The notes under the pieces are model-generated. The model was given only the letters and a program-made list of their open reading frames with translations. It did no database searches and had not been told where the DNA came from. Positions 1-8,690 of a stretch of 64,000 nt of DNA are shown here, one piece after another (positions within the stretch are counted from its first letter, which is position 1; the number at the start of each line of letters is the position of its first letter). Origin of the DNA: Allomesorhizobium camelthorni (GTDB lineage Bacteria > Pseudomonadota > Alphaproteobacteria > Rhizobiales > Rhizobiaceae); assembly GCF_011045125.1 (NCBI RefSeq), contig NZ_JAAKZF010000006.1:104624-168623 (forward strand), written 5' to 3'. Position numbers and translations under genes: made by a program.

Positions 1-743
1 ACCACGTCGAACAGGAAGCCGTCCTCGCTGTAGTCTACGCCGAGCGCCCGATAGCCGAGTGTTGCGGAGAAGGTCTCATTGATGTTGTAGCCAATGCCGG
101 CCATGAGGTCCCAATCGATATCTGCCCCGCCGGCGCCGACCAGCCCCCAGCCCGTCGCGTAGAAGTTGGGTGTGAAGGCGTAGTTGCCGCGCACGCCGAC
201 GAGGCCGTCGACCCAGGTCGCGCCGTCGCTTCGGGTCTGACCATCGAGGATCCCACCGCTGAATGAGATGTCGGTGTCGACCGACCACACGCGCACGCCG
301 CCGACGACGTCCAGGCGTCCCGTGGGACCCTCGAGAACGGAGTAGCCAGCCCCGACCAGTCCGGCGAACGTGGAGGCATCCACGTCCGCGCTGTCGGCGG
401 CGATGCCGAGCGGCGTATCGCTGCTGGCACCAAGCTTGACGTAAATCAGGTCACCAAACAGACTGTAGGGACCGTTGCGGGCCTCGCCGATCAGCATCGC
501 GGCGAAGTCGAGATTGTCGAAGATATCACTGAAGCTGGCGTCGACGTCGACGACCGGCAGGTTGAACTGGGACAGCTCGCCCGAAAGCCCGGCTGCCCAG
601 AAATAGGGCGTGACCGAGAAGGTCCACCCGCTTTCGGCGACCGGCTGAGGCTCGGGTGCGGCGGCGACAATGAGATCCGCAGCGCCGGCCGAGGCTGGTG
701 AAAGAGCCGCCCAGATCAAGCAGACCTTGACGATGCTTTTCAT
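1..743 (-). CDS. Outer-membrane beta-barrel-like protein, 3' end outside window
   Basis: The frame stays open to the window edge, so at least 247 codons are present and the C-terminus is missing. It starts with a clear signal peptide (MKSIVKVCLIWAALSPASAG, then AADL). The mature part has alternating aromatic/polar strands such as SVTPYFWAAGLSG, GVRGNYAF and GIGYNINETFSATLGYRALG, typical of small 8-12-strand outer-membrane barrels. It is probably the last visible gene of a minus-strand run of four exported proteins read away from the AraC-type regulator at 3.1 kb. The start is the ATG preceded by GGAG in AAGGAGCCTTCC. The barrel assignment rests on composition and strand pattern; no particular substrate is suggested. 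Confidence 0.7.
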   Translation of the reverse strand, partial: MKSIVKVCLIWAALSPASAGAADLIVAAAPEPQPVAESGWTFSVTPYFWAAGLSGELSQFNLPVVDVDASFSDIFDNLDFAAMLIGEARNGPYSLFGDLIYVKLGASSDTPLGIAADSADVDASTFAGLVGAGYSVLEGPTGRLDVVGGVRVWSVDTDISFSGGILDGQTRSDGATWVDGLVGVRGNYAFTPNFYATGWGLVGAGGADIDWDLMAGIGYNINETFSATLGYRALGVDYSEDGFLFDV

Positions 744-769
744 GGAAGGCTCCTTCGTGTTCGGGTGGA

Positions 770-1420
770 TCAGTAACAAGGCGGATACGGATAGTAGCCG
801 CACCGTGGGCGGCCATAGTAGTACGGGGCAGCAGCCGCGGCAGCTCCTGCTGCAGCTCCCGCGTACCATGCGCCGCGATAGGCCGCGCGACGAGCGGCGC
901 CAGCGAAGGATAGAGGCGTCAACGGCATACCGATGATGTCGATGAAGGTCGAAGCCGGGCCATCCGCGCCGTCCAGGCTTCCTTCCAGGACGTCGACGGC
1001 AAAGGTCAACGTATCTCCCTCGAGCTTCGGCGACCGCAGGGTTACCACCACATCGGCCACCGATCCCCCGGCCTTATCGAGAACCGATACCGTGGCATTT
1101 GGCGGATCCTTGGCGAAACTGTCTTCGCCCGTCGCCCATTCTTCCAACAGATGCGTGGTCAGCACGTGGCCGGCAGCCCTGACGGGCCGATCTGCGAACA
1201 CAATTGAATTCGTGGAGATGCCGGAAAGAACGAGCTGGCCATCGGCGAGTTTGGCGCCACCGGAATTGAGGACGATTAGCGACGGTTCCATCTGGGGTTT
1301 GGCGGCGCCGATCTGCTTGCTGGCAGGAGAGGCGATGGCATCCTGGGCAAGACCCGATCCAGCGGAAACATACATTCCGCCCAGGGCCATCATCAGGAAC
1401 AGAGTAGTTTTCAAACGCAT
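770..1420 (-). CDS. Exported protein of unknown function with Tyr/Pro-rich tail
   Basis: 216 residues with a signal peptide (residues 1-25, cleavage near SGLA-QD). The middle (about 45-160) looks like a small beta-rich domain (ATVSVLDKAGGSVADVVVTL). The last 45 residues are Ala-rich, then Tyr/Gly/Pro-rich with two Cys (PRCGYYPYPPCY), a tail often seen on small rhizobial cell-envelope proteins. A strong ribosome site (GGAGGG, 7 bases before ATG) fixes the start. It lies 26 bases upstream of the barrel gene in the same orientation, so the two are probably co-transcribed. No function can be assigned. Confidence 0.75.
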   Translation of the reverse strand: MRLKTTLFLMMALGGMYVSAGSGLAQDAIASPASKQIGAAKPQMEPSLIVLNSGGAKLADGQLVLSGISTNSIVFADRPVRAAGHVLTTHLLEEWATGEDSFAKDPPNATVSVLDKAGGSVADVVVTLRSPKLEGDTLTFAVDVLEGSLDGADGPASTFIDIIGMPLTPLSFAGAARRAAYRGAWYAGAAAGAAAAAAPYYYGRPRCGYYPYPPCY

Positions 1421-1483
1421 GGGATTAACCCTCCTATTATCGATTTGCTGCGGCCGGTATCGCGCTGCTGCAAAGAGCGAGTG

Positions 1484-2299
1484 TCATTTCGTGGGAAAGA
1501 GCAGCGTGATCGCGGTTCTGAATCCCCAGCCGTCGGGTCCGCTGTCTGGGCTTTCCGCCCAATAGCGCACGCCACCGGTGAGGCTGACCGGAAGCTTGTC
1601 CAACTTGACGAGCTTCGAGACCGTGAAGTTCACCGGGACAGACCATTCTTCGGCTTCCCAGTTGTAGGTGCTCTCGGTGTTCAGACTGAATGTCCAGGCA
1701 TCATGTGTCGTGTACGAAATAAACGGCTGCATGTATGTGGAGTTTATGTCAGTTCGGTCGTCATCGCCGGCGAACGACCAGATGTGGTTGGCCAGCGTGC
1801 CGACCGTCCACCCGCCAAACTGCTTGAGGACGACGGCGGTTGGCCCGGCGCCCCATTGATCGCTGCCAAGCAACGGATCGGTGGCGGTCGGAACGAGGAA
1901 GACCGGACCGACGCCCCAGATGATGCCGCCGACGGTGGGTTCCTTCGGCGAGAAGAACAGGCTCTGCGTTATGTCGCCAAGGCCGAACTGGTCGCCCGAC
2001 GGTCCCGCGATGTCATTCTGCCAAGCGATCGGCAAGATGGTGCGCGATATCAGGTTCCAGTCGTCGTTCAGAGAGAACGGGATGACCGGCTGGACGTTGA
2101 CATAGGCCTTTTCGCCATCGTCAGCACCGTAACCGCTGTCGTAGTTGAACTGGAACGGTACGCTGATCAGCGACGCGATCGGGTTCGACAGCTTCTTGGC
2201 GAGTTCTTGAGTATCGTCATCCGCATATGCCGAGGCACAACATCCTAAACTTGATGTCACAATTAGACAGGCGCAAAGACAGTCAGGACTAAATCTCAT
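1484..2299 (-). CDS. Putative outer-membrane transporter-like protein (phenol MetA type)
   Basis: 271 residues from an ATG with AAGGA upstream. There is a signal peptide (cleavage near SAYA-DD). The mature protein is rich in amphipathic strands and aromatic girdle residues (VPFQFNYDSGYG, GVRYWAESPD, GWGFRTAITLLF) and ends with a hydrophobic strand finishing in LLFPTK. The segments GPVFLVPTATDPLLG and QWGAGPTAVVL recall the family annotated as transporters of the MetA phenol-degradation type, which are outer-membrane channels. This is recognition from memory, not an alignment. The neighbours are other exported proteins in the same direction. Confidence 0.65.
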   Translation of the reverse strand: MRFSPDCLCACLIVTSSLGCCASAYADDDTQELAKKLSNPIASLISVPFQFNYDSGYGADDGEKAYVNVQPVIPFSLNDDWNLISRTILPIAWQNDIAGPSGDQFGLGDITQSLFFSPKEPTVGGIIWGVGPVFLVPTATDPLLGSDQWGAGPTAVVLKQFGGWTVGTLANHIWSFAGDDDRTDINSTYMQPFISYTTHDAWTFSLNTESTYNWEAEEWSVPVNFTVSKLVKLDKLPVSLTGGVRYWAESPDSGPDGWGFRTAITLLFPTK

Positions 2300-2386
2300 T
2301 GGCAACTATCCTTCATGTGCAATAGGGCATCAGTCGCCAGGACATCTTCAGAAGTTGCCGGCACCGGAGAAGACGCCGCCAACGGT

Positions 2387-2959
2387 TCATCTGCCAGGTA
2401 ATGCGAGAGTGGCGCCTGAGGTCTTCGCCAGCGCCTCCCGCACGTTTGCAATTCCTTCCGGGTCTCCGTAGAATCGCAGCAGCCCGGTTTTTTCGGCGGT
2501 CCCCGCGTCCAGCTTCCGGTACACCAGATCCCGAACGACTTTCTCTTCGGTTACGATCACCAGATCGCCATCCCCGGGTCCCTCGGAATGGCTTTGCACG
2601 CTCAGACCCTCACGTCCGACCTCAAAGCGCGTCCACATCACCTGCGGTATTAGCACGACCGACATTGCCAGGCCGGTTTCTGCCGGTAGCGAGTCGGCAA
2701 GGTTGGCGCCGAGTTTCTTCACCGCCGAGGCGGCGCGATAGAAGGCGAGTGGTCCCGACCCATTGGCGCTATCCCACCGAGGCATCAGCAAGCCTGCATC
2801 CTCGGCCCGCCAGACTGCCGCGAGCACATGGACCGCATCCGGATAGCTCAAATTGAGCGTAGCTAGCGCGACAGCTTGCGGGTTTTCGAAACCGCATGCG
2901 CTGGCCGGGGCCGCGTGAATCCATGCGGCAAGACATGCGGCAAGAACCCTGGAACGCAT
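2387..2959 (-). CDS. Exported protein of unknown function
   Basis: 190 residues with a short signal peptide (MRSRVLAACLAAWIHAAPAS, then ACGFENP). The mature part is mixed alpha/beta (LNLSYPDAVHVLAAVWRAE, GDGDLVIVTEEKVVRDLV) with no catalytic motif I recognise. It is the first gene of the minus-strand exported-protein run and its start lies 95 bases from the start of the divergent AraC-type regulator. That makes it the most likely direct target of the regulator. Confidence 0.7.
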   Translation of the reverse strand: MRSRVLAACLAAWIHAAPASACGFENPQAVALATLNLSYPDAVHVLAAVWRAEDAGLLMPRWDSANGSGPLAFYRAASAVKKLGANLADSLPAETGLAMSVVLIPQVMWTRFEVGREGLSVQSHSEGPGDGDLVIVTEEKVVRDLVYRKLDAGTAEKTGLLRFYGDPEGIANVREALAKTSGATLALPGR

Positions 2960-3054
2960 CGTTATCTTTTCGCTTTTCCAAGTCTTTCAAGTTTATCGCA
3001 TCTTGCTATAGTGCGCGTGCTGCGTCTTGCCTTTTGGTGACAATTGTTTCTCGA

Positions 3055-4029
3055 ATGTTGAATTCAGCACCGTCCATCAAAATAAGAAGTTTCTTGCAGG
3101 TCGCGCCTTACTTGGCTCGGCGAGGCGTGTCCCCGATCGAGTTTTTCCAGCGCCTTGGCATCTCTCCGAATATTTTTCAGGATCCGGACGCTTGGCTGCC
3201 ACGCGTGCTTTGCTTCCACGTGGCCAATGAAATGGTAGCGGCAACACAGGATCGGTTTGGCGGCGCGCATGTCGGCAATATGACCGAATTGCGCTCACTC
3301 GGGATGTGGGGAAAGTCGATCCTGAAGTCAGCGGATGTGGCCCATGCCTGCGAGGTGGCCGCAGCCAACGCTTCAATGCTTCATCAGGGATCAAGTGTTC
3401 GGTTAATCACGGAAGGCCGGACTGCTCGAATCGTCTACCGCTTCACAGGTCGTTGCGAAATGGATCCGAGACAGTTCATCTACGGAAGCCTAGCGGTGTT
3501 GCGTAAGGTACCGCTGATGGCCGGCGAACCGTCCGCGATACGGGTCCATCTCGCCGCCCCGAGGGCGCGCGGCGACGATGCGCTCGAGGAATGTCTCGGT
3601 CCGAACATCGAAATGGGCGCGGCGCACGATATGATCGAATTCGATCGCGCGTTGCTCGACATGCCCCTCCAAAACCAGGTGGACGAGGCTTCCAAGGTGA
3701 CCGAATCACTGCGGTCGACGGTCGGCGCGGCAGGCCTGCTGGTCGAACGCCTCTCACATCATCGGCAACTCAAGCTGAAGGCGATCGCAAAAGGGATGGG
3801 GATGTCGGCCCGAACCCTTCAGCGGCGCCTCAAATATTGCGGCGTCGATTTCGAGGATCTGCTCGACGAGACACGTCGCGGCGAGGCGCTTCGGCTGATT
3901 TACGAAGGCGAGCACAAAATGACTGAGATCGCCTACAGGGTCGGCTACAGCGACCCCGCACACTTCACGCGCGCGTTCAAGCGTTGGACGGGGACCGCGC
4001 CATCTCGCTTCCCAGGCGACTTGCAATAG
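3055..4029 (+). CDS. AraC-family transcriptional regulator (OruR/ArgR-like architecture)
   Basis: 324 residues from the ATG of MLNSAPS. Upstream in-frame codons do not look like protein. The N-terminal about 200 residues match the arabinose-binding-like domain of the AraC subfamily that includes OruR (RRGVSPIEFFQRLGIS near the start, then a long alpha/beta region). The C-terminal 100 residues hold two helix-turn-helix units (LKAIAKGMGMSARTLQRRLK and MTEIAYRVGYSDPAHFTRAF) ending in the usual WTGTAPSRF. It probably binds the 95-bp divergent region and controls the exported-protein genes on the minus strand. A link to the downstream DUF3604 cassette is possible. The ligand is unknown. Confidence 0.88.
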   Translation: MLNSAPSIKIRSFLQVAPYLARRGVSPIEFFQRLGISPNIFQDPDAWLPRVLCFHVANEMVAATQDRFGGAHVGNMTELRSLGMWGKSILKSADVAHACEVAAANASMLHQGSSVRLITEGRTARIVYRFTGRCEMDPRQFIYGSLAVLRKVPLMAGEPSAIRVHLAAPRARGDDALEECLGPNIEMGAAHDMIEFDRALLDMPLQNQVDEASKVTESLRSTVGAAGLLVERLSHHRQLKLKAIAKGMGMSARTLQRRLKYCGVDFEDLLDETRRGEALRLIYEGEHKMTEIAYRVGYSDPAHFTRAFKRWTGTAPSRFPGDLQ

Positions 4030-4212
4030 GGATTAACCAAACCGACGGGCGCCCCACATTCATCGAGGCGAGCCCTCCGGATTTGGCACGATATGGCAAG
4101 ATTGATCGGGCGGACGCAACTAGTATCGTAGTGCATCTTGTCCCAAGGGAAGATGGCGGAGCTTCTGCAACGGTATCAAGCCGTTGCATCTAAAATTCGG
4201 AGGGAGCAAGCG

Positions 4213-6474
4213 ATGGCCGGACTGCGGATACATCTGTCGACACTCATGGTGCGCGCGAGCGCTCTGGCGATGACCTCGACCCTGATGGCCGGTTCAGCGC
4301 TGGCCCAGGAGCGTGAGGCCTTCTTTGGCGAGACGCACGTTCATACGGGCTGGTCGTTCGACGCCTACATCTTCGGCAATACCAAGACCTCGCCGGCCGA
4401 CGCCTATAAATACGCGAAAGGCCAGACCATCAAGCACCCGCTTGGCTACGACATCAAAATCGATACGCCGCTCGACTGGATGGGCGTTACCGACCATTCC
4501 GAATATGTCGGTACGGTTTCGCTCGCCAACACACCGGGCTCGGATATAGCCAAGCTGCCGATCGCGCAGAAGCTGATCGTGCATTCTCCCGCTGACATTC
4601 AGCGCATCTATCTCTGGCTCGGCGGGACGATCGTGGACAAGAAGCCGATCGAGGAACTGATTTCTCCTGAAGTTGCCGGATCTGTCTGGAAGCAGAACGT
4701 CGGAATGGCCGACCAAGCCAACGAACCGGGCAAATTCACGGCCTTCTGCTCTTATGAATGGACGTCGACGCCGAACAACCGCAACATGCATCGCAATGTC
4801 TTCTTCAAGGATTGCGCGAAGGTTCCGCTGACACCCTTTAGCTCGATCGATTCGAGCGATCCCTCGGACCTCTGGAACTGGATGGACGGTCAGCGCAAGG
4901 AGGGCAACGAACTGCTGGCGATCTCGCACAACGCCAACCTCTCCGACGGCCACATGTTCCCGACCGATGTCGACGAGAAAGGTCGGCCGATCGATGCAGC
5001 TTGGGCAGCATCCCGGGATCGCAACGAAAGGCTGACGGAGATCAAGCAGATCAAGGGCGCATCGGAAACCCATCCGACGCTGTCGCCCAACGACGAGTTC
5101 GCCAATTTCGAAATCCTCACCTATCTCCTCGGCGATCCGTCCGGGCGTTTTCCGCAAGTCCCCGGCAGCTATATCCGGCAGGCGCTCAAGGACGGTCTGG
5201 CGATGAACGAGGCGCGGGACTACAACCCCTATAAGACTGGCTTTGTCGGCGGCTCGGACTCGCACAACACCGGCGTGCCCTACCGCCAGAATAACTTCTA
5301 TGGCGGCCATGGGCACGCGGACGGCGAGATGAAGCAGCGCATGGCAGGGTTCTTGTTCGCGGGTCTCGATACCAGGCTTGAGAACCCGGCGGGATTGACC
5401 GGACTCTGGGCCGAGGAAAATACCCGTGCATCGCTCTTTGACGCCATGCAGAGGAAAGAGACCTTTGCCACAAGCGGACCGCACATCAAGGTGCGCCTCT
5501 TCGGCGGCGCCGACGTGGCCGCAGCTGTCGACCAGGCGGACTGGGTGAAGGCGGCCTATGCAAGTGGCGTTCCGATGGGAGGCGATCTGCCACCGTTGGG
5601 GGACGGTAAGGCGCCTTCCTTCGTAGTCTGGGCGCTGAAGGACCCGACCTCGGGCAATCTCGACCGCATCCAGATCGTCAAGGGGTGGTCGAAGAATGGG
5701 CAAAGCTTCGAGAAGATCTTTGACGTGACCTGGGCCGGGAACCGCACGCCCGATCAGTTCACCGGCGTCGTTCCGCCGATCGGCAGCACGGTGAACATCG
5801 CCGACGCAAGCTACACCAACACAATCGGCAGCGTCGAATTGAAGGGAACATGGACGGATCCAGAATTCGATCCCAGCCTTGACGCATTCTACTATGCCCG
5901 GACCCTCGAGATTCCCACGCCTCGCTGGACTACGATCCAGGCCAAGGAGGTCGGCGTGGCACCTCCGGACAATGTGCCGGCAACGATCCAGGAGCGCGCA
6001 TGGACCTCGCCTATCTGGTATACGCCGACCAAGGAACAGCGGACGACCGTCAAAGGCACCACGGTGGCCGACTTGCAGGCGCAAGGCGCTACCGCGCTGG
6101 ACGACAAGGCACTTAACGATCTGGTCGTAGGCAAGACGACATGGGTTCGCAACACTGTCACCGGTGACGTCTTCAGCATCGCATGGACGACATCCGGACA
6201 GCGCCTGATCGGCAACGTCAACGGCGAAATTCCGAAGCCAAGCGAAGTGGGCGACGTGTTTCATGGCGGCTCGTTGGGCGCGGGTACTGCCTACGCGATC
6301 AAGGACGGAGCCATCGTGACCACCCTCGGCAACATGCCGTACGAGGCGACCGTCTACAAGGTTGGCGACAAGTATTTTGCCGCGCGCAGCAACGAGTTCG
6401 GCTTCGCCAACTACGAGGTCGTTCCAACCCCGCAGGCGCTTGATCCGCTCGATCAACAGAAGTCGCCGTTCTAG
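4213..6474 (+). CDS. DUF3604 protein, exported, PHP-hydrolase-like
   Basis: 753 residues. The start is the ATG after CGGAGGGAGCAAGCG, followed by a signal peptide ending SALA-QE; an upstream in-frame ATG would bury this signal. Metal-ligand motifs of the PHP-like DUF3604 family are visible: GETHVHTGWSFD (about 39-50), DHSEYVG (about 99-105), ISHNANLSDG (about 250) and GGSDSHNTG (about 355). The family is predicted to be metal-dependent hydrolases acting in the periplasm; its substrate is unknown to me. It heads a plus-strand cassette with an unknown exported protein, a PpiC-type isomerase and a HupE/UreJ-like membrane protein. A GC-rich hairpin follows its stop codon. Confidence 0.9.
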   Translation: MAGLRIHLSTLMVRASALAMTSTLMAGSALAQEREAFFGETHVHTGWSFDAYIFGNTKTSPADAYKYAKGQTIKHPLGYDIKIDTPLDWMGVTDHSEYVGTVSLANTPGSDIAKLPIAQKLIVHSPADIQRIYLWLGGTIVDKKPIEELISPEVAGSVWKQNVGMADQANEPGKFTAFCSYEWTSTPNNRNMHRNVFFKDCAKVPLTPFSSIDSSDPSDLWNWMDGQRKEGNELLAISHNANLSDGHMFPTDVDEKGRPIDAAWAASRDRNERLTEIKQIKGASETHPTLSPNDEFANFEILTYLLGDPSGRFPQVPGSYIRQALKDGLAMNEARDYNPYKTGFVGGSDSHNTGVPYRQNNFYGGHGHADGEMKQRMAGFLFAGLDTRLENPAGLTGLWAEENTRASLFDAMQRKETFATSGPHIKVRLFGGADVAAAVDQADWVKAAYASGVPMGGDLPPLGDGKAPSFVVWALKDPTSGNLDRIQIVKGWSKNGQSFEKIFDVTWAGNRTPDQFTGVVPPIGSTVNIADASYTNTIGSVELKGTWTDPEFDPSLDAFYYARTLEIPTPRWTTIQAKEVGVAPPDNVPATIQERAWTSPIWYTPTKEQRTTVKGTTVADLQAQGATALDDKALNDLVVGKTTWVRNTVTGDVFSIAWTTSGQRLIGNVNGEIPKPSEVGDVFHGGSLGAGTAYAIKDGAIVTTLGNMPYEATVYKVGDKYFAARSNEFGFANYEVVPTPQALDPLDQQKSPF

Positions 6475-6485
6475 AAAGTGATTGG

Positions 6486-6503
6486 CCCAGGCTCAGGCCT
6501 GGG
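6486..6503 (+). other. Intercistronic hairpin
   Basis: A perfect 7-bp stem CCCAGGC/GCCTGGG with a 4-base loop lies 11 bases after the DUF3604 stop and 7 bases before the most plausible ATG of the next gene. No T-run follows. It is more likely an mRNA-stability or translation-setting hairpin between cistrons than a full terminator. Confidence 0.5.
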
Positions 6504-6510
6504 TCAATTC

Positions 6511-7710
6511 ATGGAGATGGGCTTGCTGCTGTCCGGGAGACCATCGTTGCAGATTCTGAGGTTGCTGTTCGTTGTGGCGGCGATAGGCTTCGGCGTGGAT
6601 GAAGGGCAGGCCTGCGCCATATGCTTTTCAGGGACGGTGATCACACCGGGGCAAAAACTTGACTCGGCCGACGAGGCCGTTCTTGCAGTCCCGTTGGCCG
6701 ATCGGAGCGGTTTTCGCGTCATAGAAATCGTCAAGGGCGAGGTCCCGGCCAACGAGGCCATTGCCGAGTCGGCCGTCTCACTGGATGTGCCGAAGTTGGC
6801 AACGTTTCTGGATGGCGGCAGCGCGGTCACCAAGCTGTCCACGACGGGCCACGGCAAGCCGCTGCTTCTCTTCCGCAACAGGATGTCCGAAACCTGGACA
6901 GGCATCGGCGTGATCGGGGAGCAATACGCCGGATGGCTGCGCCAGCTGGCGGCGACCAAGCATGACGGTGACGGCTTGCCGGTGAAGTTGTGGCCATCGA
7001 AGGTGATGGGCTGGTCACCGTTGACGGACGCTCAATGGCAGGAACGTGCTCGGATAGTTCTGCCCTATCTCGATGCTGACGAACTGCTGGCTGCCGAAAT
7101 CGCCTATGGCGAACTGCAGCGGACGCCATACCGGATCATGCGTGGCCTGAAGCCACAGCTGGAAGCTGCAAAAATAAGGTTCTGGATCGACGATCCGAAA
7201 CAGTTGTCCCGGCTTCCGGTACACACGCTGCTGCTCGGCATAGCCGGAGACGAGAACGACGCCGCAGAGCTGGAGAAACGGATCGACCAGGCTCTGCTGG
7301 CGCAGGATACGGCAAACCTTTCGGCGATGCTTGCCGCCGATCTGGAACTGCGCGGACCATCTCGACTGAGCTGGCTCCACGCGACGTTCTTCGCGGATCG
7401 GCGGCGTACGCTGCCCGAGATCGACGCAGCCCTGCTTGCGCTGAGCGTACAGGGCGAAGCGGACGCGGCGGTGCCGCGCGGACAGGTGATCGAAGCCTAT
7501 CGATCGTTCATCAGGGCGCGAAAGCCGATGGCCGGTTTCGTGGCGATGGAACTTGCGAATTGGGAAGCATGGGATGCGACGGCTGACTACGTCGACATCA
7601 TCAGATCGAATGTCGTGAAGGACCCCGCCGGGCAGTTTGCGATTCTAAGCTATCTGAAGAGCAGTCCGCTGACCGCTGGGCAAGCGGCGTTACTGCCTGC
7701 TGCCGAATGA
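6511..7710 (+). CDS. Exported protein of unknown function in the DUF3604 cassette
   Basis: About 399 residues. I favour the ATG after the hairpin; an in-frame GTG 33 bases upstream is an alternative. A hydrophobic export segment (LRLLFVVAAIGFG) precedes GQACAICFSG, so either signal peptidase or lipoprotein processing is possible. The N-terminal third is beta-rich (GFRVIEIVKGEVP). The rest is helical (about 200-395) with repeat-like helices (DADELLAAEIAYGEL, AQFAILSYLKSS). No enzyme motif is seen. Its position between DUF3604 and a prolyl isomerase suggests a periplasmic partner of the DUF3604 protein. Confidence 0.7.
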   Translation: MEMGLLLSGRPSLQILRLLFVVAAIGFGVDEGQACAICFSGTVITPGQKLDSADEAVLAVPLADRSGFRVIEIVKGEVPANEAIAESAVSLDVPKLATFLDGGSAVTKLSTTGHGKPLLLFRNRMSETWTGIGVIGEQYAGWLRQLAATKHDGDGLPVKLWPSKVMGWSPLTDAQWQERARIVLPYLDADELLAAEIAYGELQRTPYRIMRGLKPQLEAAKIRFWIDDPKQLSRLPVHTLLLGIAGDENDAAELEKRIDQALLAQDTANLSAMLAADLELRGPSRLSWLHATFFADRRRTLPEIDAALLALSVQGEADAAVPRGQVIEAYRSFIRARKPMAGFVAMELANWEAWDATADYVDIIRSNVVKDPAGQFAILSYLKSSPLTAGQAALLPAAE

Positions 7711-7763
7711 CCCCGATGCACGAAGCAATCAAACGCTTCCAACAGAAACGACGGTAACAACAG

Positions 7764-8690
7764 ATGTCAAGACATCGATTGCAGCAGATTCTTAGCGAGC
7801 CGCTACTGCATTTTTTCGTCGTCGGGGTGTTGGTTTTCGGCGGCTACCGCTTCTTCAACCCGGAACCGGAACAGGCAGTAGACCCGCAGCGTATCGAATT
7901 GACCGAAAATGACGTACAGCAGCTGGCGATCTCCTGGCTCGCCCAAGGTCGACCACAGCCGAGTCCGGATGAACTGCGCAGCCTTGTCGACCAGAAAGTG
8001 ACAGAGGAGATCCTGTCCCGCGAAGCGGTCGCGCTCGGTCTCGACCGGGACGACCAGATCATTAAGCGGCGCCTTGCGCAGAAGATGGATTTTCTGGTGG
8101 CCGATCTGGCAGCCTTGGAGGAGCCGACCGAAGCTCAATTGGCGGACTGGTACTCTAAGAATTCCGACCGCTTTGCACTGCCTCCGCATGCAAGCTTCCG
8201 GCACCTGTATTTCTCTCCGGACAAGCGCGGAGATGGGGCACGCGGCGATGCGACTGCAGCACTCGCCGTTCTGGCCGGTAAATCTGCGGATGCGCTCCAG
8301 GCCCAGACATTGGCCGATCCATTCATGCTGCGCAATTTCTATGGCGACTCCACCCCGGCGCAAACGGCGAAGGAGTTTGGCCCGGCCTTCGCGGAGACCC
8401 TCTATGGCCTGAAACCCGGCGCGTGGCAGGGGCCGGTGCAGTCCGGCTATGGCTGGCACCTCGTTTGGGTGGAGTCGATCGAGCCCGGTCGCGTTCCGCT
8501 CTACGAGGAAGTGAAGCCCGACGTGAAGGCGGCATGGCTCGACGCCCGTTACCAAGAGGTGAAGCGCACGGCGCTAGAGGAAATGCGCTCCCGCTACACG
8601 GTCGTTGCGGTTCCCCTGGATGACGTCGACCTGACCAATCTGAACAGTCAGGACGCGGCAAACGCGGCCCAAGAGCCGGTCTCGCAATGA
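7764..8690 (+). CDS. PpiC-type peptidyl-prolyl cis-trans isomerase, membrane-anchored
   Basis: 308 residues. One N-terminal membrane helix (FFVVGVLVFGGYRFF, about 17-31) anchors a periplasmic SurA/PpiC-like protein. The helical chaperone part (about 45-130) is followed by a parvulin domain (about 140-260) with ASFRHLYFSPDK, FGPAFAETLYGLKPG and GYGWHLVWV, the usual strands and helix of the fold. The role is folding of exported proteins, presumably the cassette's own periplasmic products. Its stop overlaps the next start by four bases (ATGA), which implies translational coupling with the HupE/UreJ-like gene. Confidence 0.88.
   Translation: MSRHRLQQILSEPLLHFFVVGVLVFGGYRFFNPEPEQAVDPQRIELTENDVQQLAISWLAQGRPQPSPDELRSLVDQKVTEEILSREAVALGLDRDDQIIKRRLAQKMDFLVADLAALEEPTEAQLADWYSKNSDRFALPPHASFRHLYFSPDKRGDGARGDATAALAVLAGKSADALQAQTLADPFMLRNFYGDSTPAQTAKEFGPAFAETLYGLKPGAWQGPVQSGYGWHLVWVESIEPGRVPLYEEVKPDVKAAWLDARYQEVKRTALEEMRSRYTVVAVPLDDVDLTNLNSQDAANAAQEPVSQ

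Noticed and set aside
4294..6456. A 720-codon open frame on the minus strand opposite DUF3604
   Set aside because: It is antisense to a gene with clear family motifs and a signal peptide, its residues are low-complexity Arg/Val/Ala-rich, and it matches no family; high GC makes such shadow frames long.
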